From Azospirillaceae bacterium (GTDB taxonomy: Bacteria > Pseudomonadota > Alphaproteobacteria > Azospirillales > Azospirillaceae), in NCBI GenBank assembly GCA_028283825.1, contig JAPWJW010000002.1:1-64000 (forward strand): a stretch of DNA of 64,000 bases. Direction: 5' to 3'. The translations under genes and the position numbers were made by a program. Numbering within the stretch: position 1 is the stretch's first letter; every line of letters begins with the position of its first letter. The notes under the pieces were generated by a model. It had not been told where the DNA came from. It saw nothing but the letters and a program-made list of their open reading frames with translations, and did no database searches. Positions 1 to 12,200 of the stretch are shown one piece after another.

Positions 1-2839
1 CGATGTTGCCGACCGTGTGGCTGGCCACGTTGATCGCATCGGCCAGGCTGACCGCCCCCGCGGCGAACACCACGTTGGCGGATGTGTTGCTGATCGTGCC
101 GCCGCTGAACAGGCCCACCGTGCCATTGCTGCCGCCGGTGATGCTGAGGTCGCCCGACGACAGGTTGGTGATGCTGCCCACGATGGTGCCGCTGTTGGCC
201 AAGGCCCCCAGCGTGCCGGTCGAGGCGATGTACAGCGCCGACAGACCCCCGGCGGTGTTGCCCAGGGTGCCGGTCACGACCAGCGTGCCGTAGCTGGCGC
301 CGATGTAGTCGTTGGCCGCCACCGCCAGCAGGCTGGTGCCGCTGGTGGTGCCGGTGGCGTCCAGGCCCGTCAGGCCGCTGGTGACGGTGGCGCCCGTGTA
401 GCTGGACCCCGCACCGCCCGTGATCATCGTCACGCTGTCGCCGACCAGGTAGTTGCCCACACTGGCCAGGCCCGCCGACACCGTGCCACCGCTCACCAGC
501 GCCGGGCCGCTGACCGTCAGCACATGGCCGCCCACAGTCAGCGTGCCCGCACTCTGGGCATAGGTGCCGCTGACCGCCACGTCATTGGTCAGGTTGAGGC
601 TGGCGCCGATGTTGCTGACCGTGTGCGTCCCGCCCACATCGATGGCGTCGCCCAGGGCAACCGCCCCGCCGGCGAACACCACGTTGGCCCCGGTGTTGGC
701 GATGGTGCCGCCGGTGAACACACCCACCACGCTGCCGCTGCCGCCGGTGATGCTGAGGTCGCCCGACGACAGGTTGGTGATGTTGCCGGCGATGGTGCCG
801 CTGTTGGCCAAGGCCCCCAGCGTGCCCGTGCGGGCGATGTACAGCGCCGTGGCACCCCCGGCCGTGTTGGCCAGCGTGCCGGTGATGGCCAGCGTGCCGT
901 AGGCCCCGCCGATGTAGTCGTTGGCAGCCACCGCCAGCAGGTTGGTGCCGCTGGTGGTGCCGGTGGCGTCCAGGCCCGTCAGGCCGCTGGTGACGGTGGC
1001 CCCCGTATAGCTGCTGCCCTCGCCGCCCTGGATCAGGGTGACGCCGTCACCCACCAGGTAGTTGGCCGTCCCGCTCAGGCCGGCATCGACCAGGCCGCCC
1101 GTCACCACCGCCGCCCCGCTGACGCTCAGCACATGGCCCGCCACGCTCAGCGTGCCCGCACTCTGGCTGTAGGCCCCGGTGACGCTGACGTCATTCGCCA
1201 GCGTCAGGCTGGCGCCGCTGTTGCTGACCGTGTGGCCGCTCACGTCGATGGCGTCGCCCAGGCTGACCGCGCCCGACGCGAAGGTCAGGTTGGACAGGCT
1301 GTTGTGGATCGTGCCGCCGGAGAAGCTGCCCACCGTGCCGCCGGTGCCACCGGTGATCACCAGGTCGTTGGCGCTGGCGTTGACCACGTTGCCGATGATG
1401 GTCCCGCTGTTGGCCAGCGTGCCCAGGCTGCCGGCGCTGGTGATCATCACCGCCGTCGGCGCATTGATGGTGCCGCTGTTGGTCAGCGTGCCCAGCGTGC
1501 CGCTGACGTAATCGCTCAGCAGGGTCAGCAGCAGGTCGGTCGACGTCCCGTTGGTGCCGGTGCCCAGCGTGGCGCTGAAGCCCGTGGCCGCCGCCGCCAG
1601 GTTGCTGGTCGTCAGGGTCCCGCCCACCTCGGCGATGGTGTAGCTCTGCCCCGCGATCAGGTTGCTGCCCGTCAGCGCCGTCACCGCCACCGTGCCGCCG
1701 CTGAACGCCGCGTCGCCGCTGACCAGCAGCTCACCCGCCGTGCCGCTGCCGATGCCCATCGCCAGCGTGCCGTCGCTCTGCGCGTAGTTGCCCGTCACGC
1801 TGACCACGCTGGTCAGCAGGACGCTGGCCCCGCTGTTGACCAGCGTGCCCGTGCCCACATTGACCGCGTCGTTCAGCAGGATGTTGCCCGAGGCCAGCAC
1901 CACGTTGGCGCCAGTGCTGGTGATCGTCCCCTGCGCCCCGGCCAGGCCGGTCAGGGTGCCCGTCACCGTGCCCGTACCGCCGGTGAAGGTCAGCGCGTTG
2001 GCGCTGGTGTTCACCACCGCGCCGGCGATGGTGCCGCTGTTGGCGATCGTGCCGATGCTGCCGCTGGTGTACAGCGCCGTGACACCCGTGATCACACCGC
2101 CGTTGGACAGGCTGGCGATGGTGCCGACGTTGGCCAGCGCCTGGCCGGAGACCGTGTTGGTGGCGCTGATCAGCCCGCTGTTGTCCACGCTGGCGATGCT
2201 GCCGCTGTTGTACAGGCCGTAGAACACGCTGCTGATGGTGCCCGTGCCCTGGTTGATCACCGCCCCGATCAGGCCGGCGTTGTTCAGCCCCGCCGCGTTG
2301 ATCTCCGGCTCATCCAGCAGGCTGCCGCTGTTCAGCACCGTGCCGATGACGCCCTGGTTGTACAGCCCGATCACCCCCGTGGCCGTGCCGCTGTTGCTCA
2401 CCAGGCCGATGCTGCCCAGGTTGTCGATGCCGTAGCGCGAGCCGCTCAGCACACCGCTGTTGGACAGCGTGCCGATGCTGCCCGCACTGGCGATGTAGGC
2501 CGCCGTCAGCACGCCGGCGATGGTGCCGCTGTTGTTCAGGGTCCCCAGCGTGCCGCCGATGTAGTCGTTGCTGGCCGCCAGCACCAGGTCCACGTTGGAC
2601 CCCACGGTGGCCACTCCGCTGCCCAGGGTCAGGCCGGTGACGGTGGAGGTGACGCTGACCCCGCTGTAGCTGGACCCCGCACCGCCCTGCACCAGCACCA
2701 CGCCCGTGCTGCTGCCCACGATGTAGTTCAGCGTCGGGTCCACGCTGGTGCTGACCGTGCCGCCGCTGATGCTGGCAACACCGCTGACCACCGCCGCGTA
2801 CGTGCCCAGCACCAGCGTGCCGCTGGCCTGGCTGTAGTT

Positions 2840-4570
2840 GCCCGTGATGCTCAGCGTGCCGGCCAGCACCAGGCTGGCCCCGCTGTTCACCACCGTGTGG
2901 CTGCCCACGCTGATCGCGTCGCCCACCACCTGGGCCCCGCCCGCGAACACCACGTTGCTGGCCGTGTTGCTGATGGTGCCGCCCGTGAGATTGCCGCCGC
3001 TGCCGGCCACCACCAGGTCGCCCGACGACAGGTTGGTGATGTTGCCAGCGATGGTGCCGCTGTTGGCGATCGTGCCCAGCGTGGCCGTGGCCGCGTTGTA
3101 GATGGCCGTGACGCCGCTGATCAGGCCCTGGTTCGCCAGCGTGCCGATCACGCCGCTGCCGCTGTTGCTGATGCCGATGGCGGAACCGGTGATGGTCCCC
3201 AGCAGCGTGCCGAAGCCGATGTTGCCCAGCGCACTGATCGAGCCGGTGTTGTTGACACCGATGGAACCGGAGACCAGGCCCGCGTTCTGCACGATGGTCA
3301 TGCTGCCGGCGTTGTTCAGGCCCGCCGTCACACCCGTCATGGTCCCGGCATTGCCCAGGCCGAAGAGCGTGCCCTGGTTGTCGACCGCCGCCCCGGTCGT
3401 GCCCAGGATGGTGCCGTAGCTGGTCAGCGTGCCGAGGTAGCCCGCATTGGCGATGCCCACCGCACCCGCCATCAGGCCGGGGCTCACCACCGTGCCCAGC
3501 GTCCCGTTCAGGATGCTGGTGATGCTACCCAGGTTGCTCACCGCCGCGCTGGAACCCAGCACCGTGCCGCTGTTGGACAGCGTGCCCAGCGTGCCGGTGC
3601 TGGCGACGTACACACCCGCCGTCGCGTTGCTGCCCAGGGTGCCGGTGTTGGTGATGCCCGCCAGGCTGTCACCGACATAATCGCTGGTCAGCACGGCGCG
3701 CAGCAGGCTGACCAGGCTGCCGGAACCGCCGCCCGAGCCCTCGCCCAGCGAGACCACGGTGTTGCCCAGCGTGGCGCCGACATGCGCCCCCAGGATCTGC
3801 GCCGCGGCACCGGTGTAGCTGGACAGGGTCGAGCCCTGGACCAGGTCCACCGTCTGGCCCGCCAGGTAATGACTGCCGGACGACAGGCTGGCCGCCACCG
3901 TGCCGCCGCTGATGCTGGCCGCACCGCTGACCACCAGCTCGCTGCCGGTGTTGAGGGCCAGGACACCCGATGCCTGGCTGTAGTTGCCGGTGACGCTGAC
4001 GATGCTCGCCAGCAGGACGCTGGCGCCGCTGTTGGCCAGCGTGCCGGTGCCGACGTTGACCGCGTCGTTGAGCAACAGGGCGCCGCTGGCCAGCACCACG
4101 CTGGCGAGCGTGCTGGTGATGGTGCCCTGGCCCGACTGACCGGTCAGCGTGCCCACCGTGGTGCCCGTGCCGCCGGTGATGGTCAGCGCGTTGGCGCTGT
4201 TGTTGGTGATGTTGCCCTGGATCAGGCCGCTGTTGGCCAGCACACCCAGGGTGCCGGTCGAGGCGATGTACACCGCCGTGGCCGCACTCAGGGTGCCGGT
4301 GTTGGACAGCGTGCCGATGCTGCCGCCGACATAGTCGTTGTTGACCGACAGCAGGAAGGTGTTGCCGCTGATGCTGCCCGCCGCACCCAGGCCGGCCACG
4401 CCCGCAACCGCCGCCGTGGCGCCGGTGTAGCTGGACCCCGCCCCACCCTGCACCAGGGTGTAGGCGCTGCCCACCAGGTACACGCCCGTGGCCGACAGGC
4501 TGGCCAGCACCGTGCCGCCAGTGATGCTGGCCGCCCCCGTCACCACCAGCCGGCTGACGCCGGGGTTGAC
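2840..4570 (-). repeat. Segmental duplication inside giant repeat gene, copy 1
   Basis: This block is repeated almost base for base in the next 1.7 kb. Between about 2838 and 3600 the partner lies 1,761 bases further on; between about 3950 and 4560 it lies 1,716 bases further on, so one 45-base indel separates the two parts. Both offsets are multiples of three and keep the frame. Each copy spans two of the larger NDYVG modules. Confidence 0.75.
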
Positions 4571-4599
4571 CGACAGCGTGCCCGAGACCTGGCTGTAGT

Positions 4600-6290
4600 T
4601 GCCCGTCACCGTCACGGTGCCGCCCAGCCCCAGGCTGGCGCCGCTGTTGACCACCGTGTGGCTGCCCACGTTGAGCTGGTCGGCCAGGAGCTGGCTGCCG
4701 CCCGCGAACACCACGTTGGAGGCGGTGTTGCTGATGGTGCCACCGGTCAGTGTGCCGCCGCTGCCGGCCAGCACCAGGTCGGCCGACGACAGGTTGGTGA
4801 TGTTGCCGGCAATGGTGCCGCTGTTGGCGATGGTGCCCAGCGTGGCCGTGGCCGCGTTGTAGATGGCCGTGACGCCGCTGATCAGGCCCGCGTTCGCCAG
4901 CGTGCCGATCACGCCGCTGCCGCTGTTGCGGATGCCCGTCGCCGACCCGACGATGCTGCCCAGCAGCGTGCCGAAGCCGATGTTGCCCAGCGCACTGATC
5001 GTGCCGGTGTTGTTGACACCGATGGAGCCGGAGACCAGGCCCGCGTTCTGGACGATGGTCATGCTGCCGGCATTGTTCAGGCCCGCCGTCACGCCCGTCA
5101 TGGTGCCGGCGTTGCCCAGGCCGAAGAGCGTGCCCTGGTTGTCGACCGCCGCCCCCGTCGTGCCCAGGATGGTGGCGTAGTTGGTCAGCGTGCCGAGGTA
5201 GCCCGCATTGGCGATGCCCACCGCACCCGCCATCAGGCCGGGGCTCACCGCCGTGCCCAAGGTGCCGTTCAGGATGCTGGTGATGCTGCCCAGATTGCTC
5301 AGCGCGGCACTGGCGCCCAGCAGCGTGCCGCTGTTGAACAGCGTGCCCAGCGTGCCCGTGGCCGCCACATAGACCGCGTAGTCGGCGCTGATGCTGCCGG
5401 TGTTGGCGATGCTGGCCAGGCTGCCGCCGACATAGTCGTTCAGGCCCAGGACCACCAGGTTGGTGCCGCTGGTGGTGCCGCCCACCGCCAGGCCGGCCAC
5501 GTTGCCGACCGCGACCGCAGCACCGCTGTAGCTGGAACCGGCGCCGCCCGCCACCAGGGTGGTGGAACTGGCCACACCCGCCAGGTAGTTGGTGGTGCTG
5601 GACAGGCTGGCCGTCACCGTGCCGCCGGTGATGCTGGCGGCACCGCTGACCACCAGCTGGCTGGCGCCAAGGCCCAAGGTGCCGGCCGACTGGCTGTAGC
5701 CGCCGCTGACCGAGACGATGCTGGTCAGCAGGACGTTGGCGCCGCCGTTGACCAGGGTGCCGGTGCCGACATTGATGGCGTCGTTCAGCACCAGGTTGCC
5801 GGACGCCAGCACCACGTTGGCGAGCGTGCTGGTGATGGTGCCCTGGCCCGACTGGCCCGTCAGCGTGCCCACCGTGGTGCCGCTGCCGCCGCTGATGGTC
5901 AGCGCGTTGGCGCTGTTGTTGATGACATTGCCCTGGATGACACCGGTGTTCACCAGCGTTCCCAGGTTGCCGGTCGAGGCGATGTAGACCGCCGTGGCAG
6001 CACTCAGGGTGCCGGTGTTGGACAGCGTGCCGATGCTGCCGCCGACATAGTCGTTGCTGACCGACAGCAGGAAGGTGTTGCCGCTGATGCTGCCCACCGC
6101 ACTCAGGCCCGCCACGCCCGAGACCGTCGCCGTGGCGCCGGTGTAGCTGGACCCCGCCCCGCCCTGCACCAGGGTGTAGGCGCTGCCCACCAGGTACACG
6201 CCCGTGGCCGACAGGCTGGCCAGCACCGTGCCGCCGCTGATGCTGGCCGCCCCCGTCACCACCAGCTGGCTGACGCCGGGGTTGACCGAC
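4600..6290 (-). repeat. Segmental duplication inside giant repeat gene, copy 2
   Basis: Second copy of the block at 2840-4570. Sampled stretches (for example 3121-3180 against 4882-4941, and 4155 onward against 5871 onward) look more than 90 percent identical by eye. The similarity is well above that between other modules of the same gene, which suggests a recent tandem duplication. Confidence 0.75.
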
Positions 6291-9200
6291 AGCGTGCCCG
6301 CCGTCTGGCTGTAGCCACCCGTCACCGTCACGTTGCCGCCCAGGACCAGGCTGGCGCCCGTGTTGCTGACCGTGCGGCTGCCGACGTTGAGCTGGTCGTT
6401 GAGGTACAGGGCGCCCGAGGTGAAGACCACGTTGGACAGGGTGTTGTAAATCGTCCCCATGCCCACAGCACCCGTCAGGGTGCCCACCGTGCCGCTGGAG
6501 CCGCCGCCGATGGAAAGGTCGCTGGTGCCGTAGTTCTCGATATTGCCGCGGATCAGGCCGCTGTTGACCAGCGTGCCGACCCGGCCGGCACCGGTCAGCA
6601 GCAGGGCGTCGCCCTGGGCGTTGATGGTGCCGCTGTTGGACAGCGTGCCGATGGTGCCGCCGCCCAGCCAGATGGCCGTGTGGTTGCCGATCAGCCCGCT
6701 GTTGGTCAGCACGTTGATCAGGCCGGCGTTGGCGATGCCGGTGGCATAGCTGTCGCTGGTGGACTTGATGGTGCCGCTGTTGTTCAGCACACCGATGGTG
6801 CCGCCGGCGTTGTTCGACAGGCCGGGCGCCGGACCGGTGATCAGGCCGGCGTTGTTGATGGTGCCGATGACGCCGTTGATGTTGGCCAGGCCGCCGCCAT
6901 AGGTCGCGGTGCCCTGGATGGTGGCGCCCAGGCTGTTGGTGATGGTGCCAATGGTGCCGCTGTTGTTGGCCAGGCCATAACCGCTGTTGCTGCCCGCACC
7001 GCTGATCAGGCCGCTGTTGCTGACCGTGCCGACGGTGCCCTGGATGCGCACGCCGTAGGCCGTCTGGCCGCCGACACCCGCCAGCGTGCCGCTGTTGACC
7101 AGGGTGCCCAGACTGCCGGTGTTGTAAGCCACGAACAGCGCCGTCTGCGCGCTGGCGATGGTGCCGGTGTTGCCCAGGCTGGCCAGGACCGTGCCGACAT
7201 AGTCGTTCACGCTGGTGGCCAGCAGGTTGGTGCCGGCCGTGGTGCCGGTCAGCACCACCGGGAACAGCGCCGACTGCACGGTAACGCCGGTGTAGCTGGA
7301 CCCGGTGCCGCCCGCCACCAGGGTGGGGCCAGCCTGGCCCACCAGGTAGTTGGCGTTGGAGGCCAGGTTGGTCACCACCGTGCCGCCGCTCAGCGCCGCC
7401 GCCCCCGTGACCGACAGGCGCGTGCCCGTCGCCAGCGTCAGCGTGCCCGCCGACTGGGCGTAGTTGCCGCTGACCGTGATGATGGTGTTCAGCGCCACCG
7501 AGGCGCCGCTGTTGACCAGGGTGTGACCGGTGACCACCACCCGGTCGTTCAGCACCAGGTTGCCCGAGGCCAGGGTCACGTCGGCGCCGGTGGCGGTCAG
7601 CGTGCCCAGGCCGCTGTAGCCGGTCAGGGTGCCCACGGTCGTGCCCGTGCCGCCCTGGATGACCAGGGCCGCCGTGCCGACGTTGGTGATGTTGCCGGCG
7701 ATGGTGCCGCTGTTGACCAGCGTGCCCAGGGTGGCGCCGGTGTCGATGTACAGCGCCTGCGAGGCCGCCGTCAGCAGGCCGGCGTTGACCAGCGTGCCCA
7801 GCTGGCCGCTGGTATAGATGCCCAGGCTGGCGCCGCTGATGGTGCCGCTGTTGGCCAGGACGCCGATGGTCCCGACGTTGTTCACCGCCGTGCTGCCGCC
7901 TTGGATGCGGCCGCTGTTGAGGATGGTGCCGATGCTGCCCTGGTTGGTCAGGGCGTAGTAGGCGCCCAGGGTGCCGGTGTTGTTGAACGTGCCGAGATTG
8001 CCGCCGGTGCCCACCACCACGGCGTTGTTGCCACCGATGCTGCCGGCATTGGCCAGGCTGCCCAGGCTGCCGCCGACATAATCGTTGGTGATGCCCAGCA
8101 GCAGGTCGACGTTGCCGCCCACGGTGGCGGTGGACGTGATGCTCTGCACCGCCGACACCCCCACCAGGGTGACCGCCTGGCCGGTGTAGGCGGAGGCCGC
8201 CCCGCCCTGCACCAGGGTGTAGCTCTCACCCGCCAGGTAGTTGGCGCCGCTGTTCAAGGTGCCGCGCACCGTGCCGCCCGTCAGGCTGGCCGTGCCGCTG
8301 ACCGCCAGCAGGCCGCTGCCCACACTGACGCCGATGGTGCCGGTGGCCTGGCGGAAGTTGCCGGTGACGCTGACGGTGCCGGGCAGCGTCAGGGTGCCGC
8401 CGTTGTTGATGACCGTGTTGGAACCGACGTTGAATTGGTCGTTCAGCACCAGGCCGCCCGACAGCACCACATTGCCGCCGGTATTGCTGATGAGGCCCTG
8501 GTTGGTCAGGGTGCCGGTCAGCGTGCCGTAGCGGGTGCCGGTGTCGCCCACGATGGTCAGGGCGCCAACCGCGCTGTTGACGATGTTGCCGGCCACCACG
8601 CCGGTGTTGACCAGGGTGCCCAGGGTGCCGCCGCTGGCGATGGAGATGGCCGTGGCGCCGCCGATGACGGTGATGGTGCCCCGCGTGTTGGACAGGGTGC
8701 CGATGATGCCGGCGTCATAGACCGCAGGCCCCGCCGTGCCCACCAGGGTGGCCAGCGTGCTGTTGTTGGCGAAGGCCACCAGGGTGCCGGTGGACGCCAC
8801 GTAAAGGGCCGTCGCGGCGCTCAGCAGCGTGGTGTTGTTGGCGCCCGACAGGCTGCCGCCGATGTAGTCGTTCTGATAGGCCAGCAGCAGGCTGTTGCCG
8901 CTGACCGTGCCGCCCGTGGCCAGGCCGGTGACGCCGCCGCCGGAAACGGCGACGCCGGTATAGTTGGACCCGGTGCCGCCGGCCACCAGGGTGGTGGCCG
9001 CCTGGGTGACCAGGTAATAGCCGGTCGCGGACAAGGTGGACACGACCGTGCCGCCCGTCAGGGACGCCGCCCCGCTGACCGCCAGTTGGGCACCGCTGGC
9101 CAGCGCCAGCGTGCCGGTGGCCTGGCTGTAGTTGCCGGTGACGCTGACGATGCTGTTCAGTTGCACCGAGGCGCCATTGTTGACCAGCGTGCCGCTGCCG

Positions 9201-12200
9201 ACATTGACCGCGTCGCCCAGCACCAGGCTGCCCGAGGCCAGGGCCACGTTGGCCAGCGTGCTGGTGATGGTGCCGCCGGTGTAGGTGCCGGCGACCGTGC
9301 CGCCGCCCAAGGTCAGCGCATTGGCCGACTGGTTCAGGATGTTGCCGCTGATGGTGCCGCTGTTGGCTACCAGGCCCAGGGTACCGCCCGCGGCCACCTG
9401 CACCGCGATGGAACCGGTGATCGTGCCGGTGTTGGCCAGGGTCCCCAGCGTGCCGGTGCTGGCGACATAGACCGCGCCGGTGTTGGCGTTATTGTAGGTC
9501 AGCGAACCGGCGTTGCTGAGGGTCGCCTGGCTGCCGCCGACATAGTCGTTGCCGACCACCGCCAGCAGGTTGTTGCCGGCGACGCTGCCCGTCAGGCCCA
9601 GGCCGGTGATGCCGCCGCCCGCCACCACCGTGGCGTTGTAGCTGGAGCCCGTGCCGCCGGCCACCAGGGTGACGTTGCTGCCGCCCACCACATAGTTGCT
9701 GGTGGCGCTGAAGCCGCTGGAGGTGACGGTGCCCACCGTGATGTTGGCGGCACCCGAAACCGTCAGCACGGCACCACTGGCCAGGACCAGCGTGCCCGTG
9801 GCCCCTTGGGCATAAGCGCCGGTGATGCTGACGCTGTTGGCCAGGCGCAGCGAGGCGCCGGCGTTGGTCACCGTCTGGCCGGTGGCGGTGATGTTGTCGT
9901 TCAGCAACAGGTTGCCGCTGCTGAACAGCAGGCCGGCCGCCGTGTTGGTGATCAGGCCCTTGTCGGCGCTGCCCAGGCCGCCGCTGCTGCCGGTCAGCGT
10001 GCCCACCGTGCTGCCGGCGCCGCCGCTGATGGTCAGGACGCGGGCCGCCGCGTTGGTGATGGTGCCGGCGATGGTGCCGCTGTTGGCGATGCCGCCCAGC
10101 GTGCCGCTGGACGCGTTGAAGATGGCCTGGCTGCCGCTGATCAGCCCGCTGTTGATCAGCGTGCCGATGCTGCCGGCGTTGAAGATGCCGGACGACCCAC
10201 CGCTGATGACGGCACCCGCCGCGTTCACGACGGTGCCGATGCCGCCACCCATGCCGTTGATCAGGCCGCTGTACAGGCTGCCGACGATGGTGCCGCTGTT
10301 GCTGATCAGACTGATGGGGCCGGCGTTGTTGATGGCGGTGTTGTTGGCCGACAGGGTGGCGCCGGCGGCGTTGATCAGCGTGCCGAGGGTGGCACCGGAG
10401 TAGCCGACATAAGCCTCGGCCCCACCATTGATCGTGCCGTTGTTGACCAGCGTGCCGATGCTGGCGTTGGACCAGACGCCGGTGCTGCCGCCATTGATCA
10501 GGCCGTTGTTGGTCAGGGTGGCGATGAACCCCTGGTTATGGACGCCGCTGCGGGCGCCGCCGGCAATGGTGCCAGCGTTGGTCAGCGCCGTGATGGTGCC
10601 GCCGGCATAGTTCTCAACGCCGGTGTAATCGTCGCGGATCACGGCGCCGGTGTTGTTGGTCAGCGTGCCGATGGTGCCGCTGTTGAAGAGGGCGACCTGG
10701 TAGGCGTGGGTGTCCAACACCGTGACGCTGCCGGGCATCGTGCCGCTGATGATGCTGGCGTTGGTCAGCGCATCAATCGTGCCGCCGACGTTGGCGATGG
10801 CGGCCACCACGTTGTAGCCGGTGCCGATGGAGTTGGTGATGAGGCCGTTGACGGCGATCACGCCGCTGTTGGACAGGGTGGTGATGCTGCCCTGGTTCTG
10901 CACGCCGGCGATGACGTTATAGGTATGGGCGCTGATGGTGCCCGAGGCGGCGATGGTGCCGCCGCTGGCGTTGGTCAGCGCATTCACAGTGCCGGAGTTC
11001 GCGACGCCGGCCACCACATTATGGCCGTTGCTCATGGTGCCGGTGGGATCGCTGATACTGCCGGTGGCGGTGATCACGCCGCTGTTGGACAGGGTGGTGA
11101 TGGTGCCGCCGTTCTGCACACCGGCAATGACGTTGTAGGTATAGGCGCTGATGGTGCCCGAGGCGGCGATGGTGCCGCTGTTGGTCAGCGTGCCGATGGT
11201 GGCGTGGTTGACGACGCCGGCAGCACCGCTGCTGCCATTGGAGGCGGTGCCGGTGATCAGCCCGGCGTTGGCGATGGTGGACAGCAGGCCGCTGTTGTAG
11301 ATGCCGTAGCCGCCGGCGATGGTGCCGGACGCCTGGTTGTTCACCAGGGTGATGGTGTTGCCGTTGTAGATGCCCGAGTTGGGCAGGCTGTCCTGGATCA
11401 GGCCGCTGTTGTCGATGGTGCCGATGACGCCGGAGAAGTTGCCGATACCCACCCGGCCGGCGATGGTGCCGCTGTTGACCAGCGTGCCGATGCTGGCCAC
11501 CAGCGTGCCGGACGACGCCAGGAAGATGCCGTAGCCGTCACTGGCCTCGGCATCCAGCACGCCGATGTTGGTCAGGGTGCCGATGCTGGCGGTGCCAGCC
11601 ACGAACAGGGCGGCGTTGGGCACGTATTGGGTCGCGTTGTAGGTGCCCAGCACGATGGTGCCGGCCTGCGTGAAGGACGCCGTGCTGGTCCCGAAATAGT
11701 CGTTCTGGATCGAGGCCAGCAGGTTGTTGCCCACCTGGGTGCCGGCGACGCCCAAGCCATCCACGGTGGAATAAACCACCGGCACGCCCTGGACGGCGCT
11801 GGTCAGGGTGTAGAATGACGCCGCCCCCGCCTGCACCAGGGTGGCGGTCTCGCCCGCCACATGGTTGGTCAGGCCATCAAAGCTGCCGACCTGGATGTAG
11901 CCGTCGCTGATGGTGGCGGAACCGGTGACGATCAGCTTCTCACCCACGCCCAGCGACAGGGTGCCGTTGGGGTTGTCTTGCCGGTAGTTGCCGGTGACCG
12001 TGACACCCGGCGCCACGCTGAGCGTGCCGTTGGTGACGTACAGCAGGCCGCTGCCGACGTTGACCTGGTCGGCGATACGGACATTGCCGTTGGCCACCAC
12101 CACGTTGCTCAACGTGTTGGTGATGGTGCCCAGCGTGCCGCCGGCACCGGTGAAGGTCCCCACCGTGCCGCTGGCGCCACCCACCAGGTTCAGGGCAGCG

